From the NCBI GenBank assembly GCA_002452315.1, contig DKFH01000151.1, forward strand, positions 1-5,717: a DNA stretch of 5,717 nucleotides, given 5' to 3'. This stretch comes from Anaerolineaceae bacterium UBA6801 (GTDB taxonomy: Bacteria; Chloroflexota; Anaerolineae; Anaerolineales; Anaerolineaceae). Shown here piece after piece: positions 1 through 4,971 of this stretch. The notes under the pieces are model-generated. The model saw only the letters and a list, made by a program, of their open reading frames with translations. It was not told where the DNA came from and searched no databases. The position numbers and the translations under genes are program-made. The stretch's first letter is position 1. Every line of letters starts with the position of its first letter.

Positions 1-689
1 TCGACCATCTGGGTGCTGGGTTGCGCGCCAAAATCCACCACGATTGTATCCCCCGCAGTCACTATCAGCGAGTAATTCATACTGGTGGTCGGGTTAAAGC
101 CATCCGGGATACCCATGCTAAGGTTATATTCTCCTTCGGGCACATCCTCAAAACACACCAGGCCGACCACCGCAGGATCGCCGCCGACCGTTTCCTTGGT
201 TTCCGAGAAGGTACCAATGCGGTTGCTGACGCTGATCACCCCGCCGCCGAGGTAAAATTCATTGGGTGAGCGCCGCTGATTGCCGTCCAGATCCTCAAAC
301 AAGGCCACGCAAATCTCACCGGTGCCCTCAAAGGGCGTGGGTGTGGGAGGCCCGGGAGTCGGCGTCGGTTGGGGTCCCTCAGGGGTGGGCGTTACCGGGT
401 CCACCTGGCCAATGATCAACTCCTGGTCCGGGAAGATCTCACAGCCCCCGGTTAACGAGTTCAGGATGACGATATCCTCAATGGAGACCCCTGTCAGCAG
501 GAAAATGCGCGTGCAGTTATCCCCTTCCTGGACGGTGTAAATGATCTGTCCCTCCAGGTTAGGCGTTGGTGTTTGGTAAGCAATCTGCTGGGAATCACGC
601 GCTTGAACAGCGCCAGGCAACAAAACCAGCGCGCCACCCAGGGTCAACGCCAGCAGAATGATCAGGTAAAGCCAAGATTTTTTCATCAT
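1..689 (-). CDS. Secreted LysM protein with Cna-B/SdrD-like domain (C-terminus cut by window edge)
   Basis: This reading frame is open from ATG at 689 to the left edge, giving 229 residues and no stop, so the C-terminus is missing. Residues 1-30 form a signal peptide: MMKK, then a hydrophobic stretch, then a V-Q-A cleavage site before RD. Residues about 49-94 form a LysM domain (IIYTVQEGDNCTRIF ... DIVILNSL ... IFPDQELIIG), a fold that usually binds peptidoglycan or other GlcNAc polymers. It carries a Cys pair (about C59 and C83). A Pro-Thr linker (about 98-120) follows, then a beta-rich domain with DLDGN and a second Cys pair (about C127, C179) that resembles SdrD_B/Cna_B surface modules. 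The start at 689 is preferred over 686 because GAGAGAG at 698-704 lies 8 nt upstream. The protein is probably exported and attached to or acting at the cell wall. No catalytic domain is visible in the part present. Confidence 0.85.
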   Translation of the reverse strand, partial: MMKKSWLYLIILLALTLGGALVLLPGAVQARDSQQIAYQTPTPNLEGQIIYTVQEGDNCTRIFLLTGVSIEDIVILNSLTGGCEIFPDQELIIGQVDPVTPTPEGPQPTPTPGPPTPTPFEGTGEICVALFEDLDGNQRRSPNEFYLGGGVISVSNRIGTFSETKETVGGDPAVVGLVCFEDVPEGEYNLSMGIPDGFNPTTSMNYSLIVTAGDTIVVDFGAQPSTQMV

Positions 690-710
690 GATTATTTCTC
701 TCTCGACAAA

Positions 711-719
711 ATTATAACA
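711..719 (-). promoter_or_regulatory. Extended -10 promoter of the LysM protein gene
   Basis: On the minus strand this reads TGTTATAAT, a perfect TATAAT (711-716) preceded by the extended -10 TGn. No convincing -35 hexamer is found at 16-18 nt, as is usual for extended -10 promoters. Transcription would start near 703-704, giving a leader of about 15 nt with the GAGAGAG Shine-Dalgarno almost at its 5' end. Confidence 0.55.
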
Positions 720-759
720 CCTCCAGGGATTAAAGCCAGATGCCCTGGATTTGGTGTTA
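715..759. repeat. Imperfect dyad between divergent promoters (candidate operator)
   Basis: The left arm TAACACCTCCAGGG (715-728) is repeated inverted as CCCTGGA (743-749), a TTT interruption, and GGTGTTA (753-759). All 14 bases of the left arm are matched, with a 14-nt centre. The dyad touches the minus-strand -10 box at one end and covers the putative plus-strand -35 (751-756) at the other, which suits a protein that controls both divergent genes. The role as operator is inferred from placement only. Confidence 0.5.
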
Positions 760-779
760 ACCTGCTTTAATTATATAAT
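751..779 (+). promoter_or_regulatory. Promoter of the lipoprotein gene
   Basis: A perfect TATAAT lies at 774-779, with TTGGTG (3 of 6 matches to TTGACA) at 751-756, 17 nt away. Transcription would start near 786, only a few bases before ATG 790, so the mRNA would be leaderless or nearly so. The ATG at 781 would lie upstream of the transcript start. Confidence 0.5.
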
Positions 780-789
780 TATGCTCTAC

Positions 790-1599
790 ATGATGACAAT
801 TACTTCCACAAAATCCGTACCAAAAGCGTTCATCGGGATATTGATCCTGGCTGCCCTCCTCCTCCTGACGGGGTGTGAGCTGGTGCCGCCTGAGCCCACC
901 CTGACCCCTACCTATACCGCCACCCAGACGGAAACGCCCACCCCCACAGTTGACTGGTTCCCGGCCACACCCACCCCCACGCTGCCCGTCCAGCCCAGCC
1001 CGACCCCCCAGCCCATCTTTGAAGACACACGCATCGGGATCACCGAACGCCTGGTCGAGGATGACTTTACCGATGAGATGCTGTGGGAAACCCGTTCAAG
1101 CCCGGCCGGAAATATCGCCTTTGGCACGCAAAACCTGACCCTGGCCATCGCCAGGCCGAACACCAGCCTGACAAGCCGAAGCGAGCATACCTTGCCCGAG
1201 AATTTTTACCTGGAAATCACCCTCCAGACGTCGCTTTGCCAGCCCAATGACCACATGGGCTTGCTCTTCTGGCAGCAATCGGAGGGAGATTATTACCGCC
1301 TGTTGATCGATTGTGCCGGTCAGGTCCGGTTGGAGCTGGTCCAGGGAGGGCAGACGATCGTCATCCGGGATTGGGAAACAGCCACCCGTGTGCAACCCGG
1401 GGCGCCTGCCGCCAATCGTTTGGGCCTGTATGTTGCGCGCGGGCTGTTCCAGCTCTACATCAACGATACCTATCAATTTGAACACCGTATCGCGAGCAAC
1501 CGCAGGGGCGGTTTGGGGGTGTTCGCCCGGACGATCAGCGGCAATGCCATGACCATCCAGTTTGTAGATTTACACATCTACCGGGTGGAGCCCGAATAA
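790..1599 (+). CDS. Lipoprotein with Pro/Thr linker and C-terminal beta-sandwich-like domain
   Basis: A 269-residue protein of unknown specific function. The N-terminus has a Lys-containing n-region, a hydrophobic core and a lipobox L-T-G-C with the acylated Cys at about residue 29, so it should be a lipid-anchored envelope protein. Residues about 33-75 are a low-complexity Thr/Pro linker. Residues about 88-269 start with LVEDDFTDEMLWET and contain alternating hydrophobic strands (FYLEITLQT, GLLFWQQ, YYRLLID, LGLYVARGLFQLYIND, GGLGVFARTI), which suggests a concanavalin-like/LamG-type beta sandwich; C150 and C175 could form a disulfide. No catalytic motif is evident. ATG codons at 781, 790 and 793 are in frame; 790 is chosen because the -10 box at 774-779 places the transcript start after 781 and there is no Shine-Dalgarno. 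The gene is divergent from the LysM gene and convergent with holB. Confidence 0.8.
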   Translation: MMTITSTKSVPKAFIGILILAALLLLTGCELVPPEPTLTPTYTATQTETPTPTVDWFPATPTPTLPVQPSPTPQPIFEDTRIGITERLVEDDFTDEMLWETRSSPAGNIAFGTQNLTLAIARPNTSLTSRSEHTLPENFYLEITLQTSLCQPNDHMGLLFWQQSEGDYYRLLIDCAGQVRLELVQGGQTIVIRDWETATRVQPGAPAANRLGLYVARGLFQLYINDTYQFEHRIASNRRGGLGVFARTISGNAMTIQFVDLHIYRVEPE

Positions 1600-1603
1600 A
1601 GCC

Positions 1604-2650
1604 TTACGCCTTTTCCCCTTGTAATAACACATTTTCCGCTGCCGGTGAAACAGCCACAATCGGCCACTGGAGCACGAGCGTCTCCAGCAACAACTGGATA
1701 TTGGCGTTGGCATCCAGGTGCTGGATGGCCGCCTGATGAGCGATGATCAGGTCTCGAGCCTGATCAGCCGACACCTGCGCAGCCACCTGCCCGATTTGGG
1801 CCTCCAGGTCCACATTGACCAGGGGCAGGGTTTCCCTGGCTGCCCGCAGGAACACATCGCGCCAAAAGGACTGCCAGATCGATAAAATCTCGCCCAACGT
1901 CTGACGGGGCTTATCGATCGATCTGGAAAAACGCTCGATGTGCTTAAAACGCACATAACGCTGCAGGGGCAGTAACGCCAGCAAGATCTCCAGATGTGCC
2001 CAGCGCGCTTGCAGGGCTGCTGGATCTTCAGCCATGCGAATCGCAGCACCAATGCGCCCGCCCGAAATATGCGCCAGCAGGCGCGCCCGGTCAGCATCCA
2101 AACCACGCTGGGTATGCAGATAAGCCTGGGTGGCCTGGAGCGAGGCCGGCCGCAGCCGAATGACTTCACAGCGGGAGACAATTGTCGGCAGCAGCACCTC
2201 GGGCGCGGTGGCGGTCAGCAGTAAGATCACCCTGTCAGGCGGTTCCTCGAGGGTCTTCAAGAGCGCATTGGCTGCCTGGGGGGTGGCGCGCTGGAAATCC
2301 GGCAGCAGGGCAATTCGGTAAGCCCCGCTGTATGGTGAGAGCGCCAGCGTATGCTGGAGGGCCCGCACCTGGTCGATCAGGATATCCTTATGACCGTCTC
2401 CCGGGAGCAGCAGGCTCAAATCCGGATGGGACAGGGCGGCCAGCTGGCGGCAATCCCGGCAATTGCCACAAAATTCGCCGGGTTGGGGTGGGTTTGTGCA
2501 GTTTAACGCCTGGGCAAAATTAACTGCCAACGTTTGCCGCCCGACTCCCTCGGGGCCGGTAAAGAGATAGGCATGCCGCAGCTTATCACCGGCGGCATGG
2601 CTTTTGAGCAGCGAAACAGCCCAATCCTGTGCGTGTATGTTCCAAACCAT
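1604..2650 (-). CDS. holB: DNA polymerase III subunit delta-prime (clamp loader)
   Basis: A 348-residue AAA+ protein of the DnaX/HolB family. In the replisome it joins DnaX and delta (HolA) to load the beta clamp onto primed DNA. The N-terminus MVWNIHAQDWAV is typical. A P-loop-like GPEGVGRQT is at 32-40, with Arg at the usual Lys38. The Zn-binding cysteines C51, C61, C64 and C67 are present, followed by the hallmark AANALLKTLEEPPD (about 126-139) and the SRC motif (159-161) that supplies the arginine finger. The Walker B region reads ALLPDFQRA and lacks the DE pair. A defective ATP site with an intact SRC fits delta-prime rather than DnaX, which is also usually longer. ATG 2650 starts at the conserved N-terminus. 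An AAGGA lies only 1 nt before it, too close to serve as a normal Shine-Dalgarno. The stop codon is 4 bp from that of the convergent lipoprotein gene. Confidence 0.92.
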   Translation of the reverse strand: MVWNIHAQDWAVSLLKSHAAGDKLRHAYLFTGPEGVGRQTLAVNFAQALNCTNPPQPGEFCGNCRDCRQLAALSHPDLSLLLPGDGHKDILIDQVRALQHTLALSPYSGAYRIALLPDFQRATPQAANALLKTLEEPPDRVILLLTATAPEVLLPTIVSRCEVIRLRPASLQATQAYLHTQRGLDADRARLLAHISGGRIGAAIRMAEDPAALQARWAHLEILLALLPLQRYVRFKHIERFSRSIDKPRQTLGEILSIWQSFWRDVFLRAARETLPLVNVDLEAQIGQVAAQVSADQARDLIIAHQAAIQHLDANANIQLLLETLVLQWPIVAVSPAAENVLLQGEKA

Positions 2651-2656
2651 GTCCTT

Positions 2657-2687
2657 ATTTTAGCCTAAAACTGGCGTTCGTCTGCAA
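2657..2687 (-). promoter_or_regulatory. Putative promoter of holB, leaderless arrangement
   Basis: The minus strand has TAAAAT (2657-2662; 5 of 6 matches to TATAAT) exactly 6 nt before the ATG of holB, which would place the transcript start at or next to the A of the start codon. A TTGCAG at 2682-2687 is 19 nt upstream, a weak and widely spaced -35. Support is moderate for the -10 and low for the -35. Confidence 0.4.
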
Positions 2688-2753
2688 GCTGAAAGTAATT
2701 GCCCTCCAGTTGCCAGGTTACCCCATTGCCCACCAGGAAGACTCGACAAGTTA

Positions 2754-2782
2754 TGGAGATTCTTACACTGACGTGGTAAACT
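2754..2782 (+). promoter_or_regulatory. Putative promoter of the chelatase gene
   Basis: TGGAGA (2754-2759; 4 of 6 to TTGACA) and TAAACT (2777-2782; 4 of 6 to TATAAT) are 17 nt apart, and the -10 is preceded by TGG, an extended -10 element. The predicted leader is about 28 nt and carries the GGAAG Shine-Dalgarno. The match is weak and is offered as the best candidate in the 166-bp divergent gap. Confidence 0.3.
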
Positions 2783-2802
2783 TTATAGGCAATTGAAAAA
2801 AC

Positions 2803-2807
2803 GGAAG
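2803..2807 (+). promoter_or_regulatory. Ribosome binding site of the chelatase gene
   Basis: GGAAG lies 9 nt before ATG 2817 and supports that start. The protein begins directly with the conserved ChlI N-terminal region (YPFTAIVGQ), which agrees. Confidence 0.55.
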
Positions 2808-2816
2808 TAAACAGAA

Positions 2817-3971
2817 ATGCGAGTAATTTATCCTTTTACAGCCATAGTTGGCCAGCAGCGCATGTGCCGGGCGTTGATCCTCAACGCGATCGACACCCGC
2901 ATTGGCGGCGTGTTGATTCGCGGCGAGCGCGGCACCGGCAAATCTACCGCAGCCCGCGCCCTGGCAGCCCTGCTGCCACCGGTGCAGGTCGTGCAGAACT
3001 GCCGGTTTGGATGTGACCCCCAAAAACCCGTCAGCTGGTGCACGGAATGCCGGGAGCGGTTCGAAGCCGATGAGAATGGCCTGCCCATCGAAACCCGCCA
3101 AACACCCTTCATCAACCTGCCCATCTCCGCCACGGAAGACCGCGTGGTGGGTACCCTAGATATCGAAAAAGCGATCCAGAAGGGCGAACGCCACTTTGAG
3201 CCTGGCGTGCTGGCGGCGGCCAACCGTGGCCTGCTGTATATTGACGAGGTCAACCTGCTGGATGACCATGTCGTGGACGTGCTGCTGGACTCGGCCGCCA
3301 TGGGCATGAACATCGTCGAGCGCGAGGGCATCTCCTTTGCGCACCCGGCGCGCTTCATCCTGGTGGGCACAATGAACCCCGAAGAGGGCGACCTGCGCCC
3401 GCAGTTGCTGGACCGCTTTGCCTTATCGGTGGAAATCCGCGGCATCCTCGAACCCCGCCAGCGCGTCCAGATCATGGAGCGCAACCTGGCCTTCGAAGCC
3501 GACCCGGAAGCCTTTCGGCAGAAATGGCTCCCAATGGAGCAGGAGCTCTCAGAAAAGATCGCCAAAGCGCGCCAGCTGGTCGACAAAGTGCGCTACACCA
3601 GCCGAGATCTGCTCGTCATCGCAGACCTGACGGCGAAAATGCAGGTCGATGGACATCGGGCAGACCTGGTGATCCTGAAGGCGTCCCGCGCCCATGCTGC
3701 CTTTGAGGGCCGCGAGGCAATCAACCCACGCGATATCGCCCTGGCTGCCGAGCTGGCCCTGCCCCACCGGGTCAAATCCGGCCTGTTCAGGCAGTCTGAA
3801 ATGGGCGTCACCCAGCTTGAAGAGCAAATCGAACAGCTCAAAGGCGCTGCCTCAGAAGGCGCCCCGTCTGAGGAGCAGTCGCAGACGGACGAATCGCAGA
3901 CCGGTGAAAAAAAAAGCCTCTCTCCCCCCGCCTCGAAATTAGCGACGAACCCGCTGGATCCGAGCCCGTAG
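2817..3971 (+). CDS. chlD: ChlI/BchI-like AAA+ chelatase ATPase: frame-0 product of a frameshift gene
   Basis: This 384-residue zero-frame product is a complete AAA+ ATPase of the magnesium/cobalt chelatase small-subunit type. Visible motifs: the N-terminal FTAIVGQ; Walker A GERGTGKST (36-44, K42); a four-Cys set C62, C66, C75, C78 (CX3C ... CX2C) absent from phototroph BchI as I recall it; the family block EDRVVGTLDIEKAI (107-120); Walker B LLYIDEVNLL (D143, E144); sensor 1 GTMNPEEGDLRPQLLDRF (N187, with Arg finger R200); and the helical lid to about residue 325. The tail after about residue 335 is an acidic Gln/Ser/Glu-rich linker, read out of frame after the A9 tract (SLSPPASKLATNPLDPSP) and ended by TAG. 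As a small subunit it would hydrolyse ATP in a ring with the VWA-containing form to drive metal insertion by a large CobN- or ChlH-type subunit, which is not in this window. Confidence 0.8.
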   Translation: MRVIYPFTAIVGQQRMCRALILNAIDTRIGGVLIRGERGTGKSTAARALAALLPPVQVVQNCRFGCDPQKPVSWCTECRERFEADENGLPIETRQTPFINLPISATEDRVVGTLDIEKAIQKGERHFEPGVLAAANRGLLYIDEVNLLDDHVVDVLLDSAAMGMNIVEREGISFAHPARFILVGTMNPEEGDLRPQLLDRFALSVEIRGILEPRQRVQIMERNLAFEADPEAFRQKWLPMEQELSEKIAKARQLVDKVRYTSRDLLVIADLTAKMQVDGHRADLVILKASRAHAAFEGREAINPRDIALAAELALPHRVKSGLFRQSEMGVTQLEEQIEQLKGAASEGAPSEEQSQTDESQTGEKKSLSPPASKLATNPLDPSP

Positions 3972-4915
3972 AACCCACCCGCCAGGACATCTTTAACGAT
4001 GCCACCGCGCATTGGTGGGATGGCGGGAAGAAGGTTAAACCCGGCGAGACCTTTGAACCGCGCCGGTTAGACACCCCCCTGGACGAGATGATGCGCAAGC
4101 AGAGCGGCCGCCGCTCTCAGACCCAGACCGACCGTAAGCGTGGACGGTATATCCAGGCGCGGCCGGCCCACGGGAAAGCGGACGATCTGGCCTTTGATGC
4201 CACCCTGCGGGCAGCCGCGCCCTTTCAGAAAGCCCGTGAGGACCTCAAGGACGATGTGGCCTTCTCCATCCGGCGGGAAGACTACCAGCGCAAGGTGCGG
4301 GTTCGACGGGCTTCCAACCTGATCCTGTTCCTGGTAGATGCCTCCTGGTCGATGGCAGTAGCAGAGCGCATGGCCGCCACCAAGGGCGCCATCCTCTCGC
4401 TGCTGACCGACGCTTATCAACGGCGGGACCGGGTGGGCCTGATCGTCTTCCAAAAGGATCGCGCCACCCTGGTGCTGCCTCCCACCAACTCCGTTTTGCT
4501 CGCCCAGCACGCCCTGGCTGATATCCCGGTAGGCGGGAAAACGCCCCTCAGCGCCGGTTTGAAAATGGCCTACGAGGTGCTGAAACGCGAGAAAATTCTC
4601 CACCCCGACATCTTCCCCCTGCTGATCATCCTGACCGATGGCGCCGGCAATGTTGCCATGGCTGGCGGATCGCCGCAAAAGGAAGCCCACCGGTTTGCCG
4701 AGCAGATTGCCAGTGAGGATGTGCGCGCCGTGGTGATCAATATGGAACACGAGGCCTTTGACCAGGGCCTGGCGCAGGACCTGGCAGACCACCTCAATGC
4801 CTCCTGCTACACCCTGGATGAACTGCGCAGCGACACGCTCTACCGCACCGTGAGACAGGAAATCCACTATGGAACCGGCGGCAGTGCTCAGCAAGGTAAA
4901 CCGCCAAAAGTATAA
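2817..4915 (+). CDS. chlD: ChlD-type chelatase medium subunit (AAA+ plus VWA) made by -1 frameshift at A9
   Basis: Reading 2817-3914 in frame 0, then stepping back one base and continuing from 3914 to the TAA at 4913-4915, gives one 699-residue protein: AAA+ ATPase, acidic/Pro-rich linker, VWA domain. This is the usual order and about the usual length of ChlD/BchD-like medium subunits. The junction reads ...SQTGEKKKPLSPRLEI..., so the linker stays plausible across the slip. Substrate choice is not readable from this subunit. Cobalt for cobalamin is favoured over magnesium, because chelatases of this kind without a nearby chlorophyll gene are generally paired with CobN; that is an inference. 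If the A run were really 10, this would be a single uninterrupted gene. Confidence 0.75.
3864..3888 (+). repeat. Perfect 7-bp stem-loop upstream of the slip site, AGGAG in its loop
   Basis: CCGTCTG (3864-3870) and CAGACGG (3882-3888) are exact reverse complements around an 11-nt loop, AGGAGCAGTCG, that contains a Shine-Dalgarno-like AGGAG. The stem ends 18 nt before the A9 tract. It might modulate slippage as the RNA refolds behind the ribosome, but the AGGAG is about 32 nt from the slip site, farther than the roughly 10 nt of E. coli dnaX. Confidence 0.4.
3907..3915 (+). promoter_or_regulatory. A9 slippery tract, programmed frameshift site of chlD
   Basis: Nine consecutive A lie at 3907-3915, read in frame 0 as GAA AAA AAA AGC. 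The heptamer A AAA AAA (3908-3914) is a canonical -1 slippery sequence with tandem AAA Lys codons. In the -1 frame a TGA sits at 3905-3907, directly before the tract, and the frame then stays open to 4912; frame 0 stops at 3969-3971. Any frame change must therefore fall in the 61 bases 3908-3968, and the tract is at the very start of that interval. A run of nine A is also long enough for RNA-polymerase slippage, as in Thermus thermophilus dnaX. Confidence 0.7.
3908..4915 (+). CDS. chlD: VWA-domain half of ChlD in the -1 frame (not an independent gene)
   Basis: This frame encodes the C-terminal half of the medium subunit. The conserved GRRSQTQT...RGRY segment typical of ChlD before the VWA domain is near fusion residues 431-445. 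The VWA domain has a complete MIDAS: D-A-S-W-S (D508, S510, S512), T576 in GGKTPLS, and D608 in ILTDG. It binds a divalent cation and is known in this family to contact the large catalytic subunit. The first ATG in this frame is 4088, with no clear Shine-Dalgarno (GGACGAG just before it). A start there would discard the conserved-looking segment IFNDATAHWWDGGKKVKPGE (3989-4048) and the rest of the linker, so translation by frameshift from 2817 is preferred. The gene ends 56 bp before the stop of the convergent Nfu gene. Confidence 0.8.
   Translation, partial: KKKPLSPRLEISDEPAGSEPVEPTRQDIFNDATAHWWDGGKKVKPGETFEPRRLDTPLDEMMRKQSGRRSQTQTDRKRGRYIQARPAHGKADDLAFDATLRAAAPFQKAREDLKDDVAFSIRREDYQRKVRVRRASNLILFLVDASWSMAVAERMAATKGAILSLLTDAYQRRDRVGLIVFQKDRATLVLPPTNSVLLAQHALADIPVGGKTPLSAGLKMAYEVLKREKILHPDIFPLLIILTDGAGNVAMAGGSPQKEAHRFAEQIASEDVRAVVINMEHEAFDQGLAQDLADHLNASCYTLDELRSDTLYRTVRQEIHYGTGGSAQQGKPPKV
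3932..3964 (+). repeat. Stem-loop downstream of the slip site (candidate frameshift stimulator)
   Basis: CTCG (3932-3935) pairs with CGAG (3961-3964). After a symmetric 3x3 internal loop (AAA/ATC), TTAGCG (3939-3944) pairs with CGCTGG (3952-3957) with two G-U pairs and a 7-nt loop. It begins 17 nt after the A tract, farther than the typical 5-9 nt of -1 stimulators, so a functional role is uncertain. Confidence 0.3.
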
Positions 4916-4971
4916 ATTGCGCGCAAAGACCACACCCCGTCACCTGGCGTTACATTTTAGAAGAAAAAAAG

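Noticed and set aside
21..770. Several plus-strand open frames (21-269, 280-540, 573-770)
   Set aside because: They lie opposite the well-supported minus-strand LysM gene and lack protein-like composition or start signals.
900..1012. Tandem repeat or low-complexity DNA in the lipoprotein gene
   Set aside because: The ACCCCCAC-like repetition simply encodes the Thr/Pro linker; a similar linker occurs in the LysM gene and is a common feature of surface proteins.
3924..3929. C6 run as an alternative frameshift site in chlD
   Set aside because: T CCC CCC could allow a -1 slip within the permitted interval, but the A9 tract is a much stronger slip sequence and sits exactly where the -1 frame opens.
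4088..4915. An independent VWA gene starting at ATG 4088
   Set aside because: There is no clear Shine-Dalgarno, and the same frame continues upstream to the A9 tract with conserved-looking linker sequence, so it is better read as the second half of chlD.
4917..4926. TTGCGCGCAA perfect palindrome just after the chlD stop
   Set aside because: It is only 10 bp with no T run or spacing typical of a terminator or operator; most likely chance.
4960..4971. Intrinsic terminator after the Nfu gene
   Set aside because: A T7 run follows the stop on the minus strand, but no GC-rich hairpin precedes it; only a 4-bp TTAG/CTAA pairing is present.
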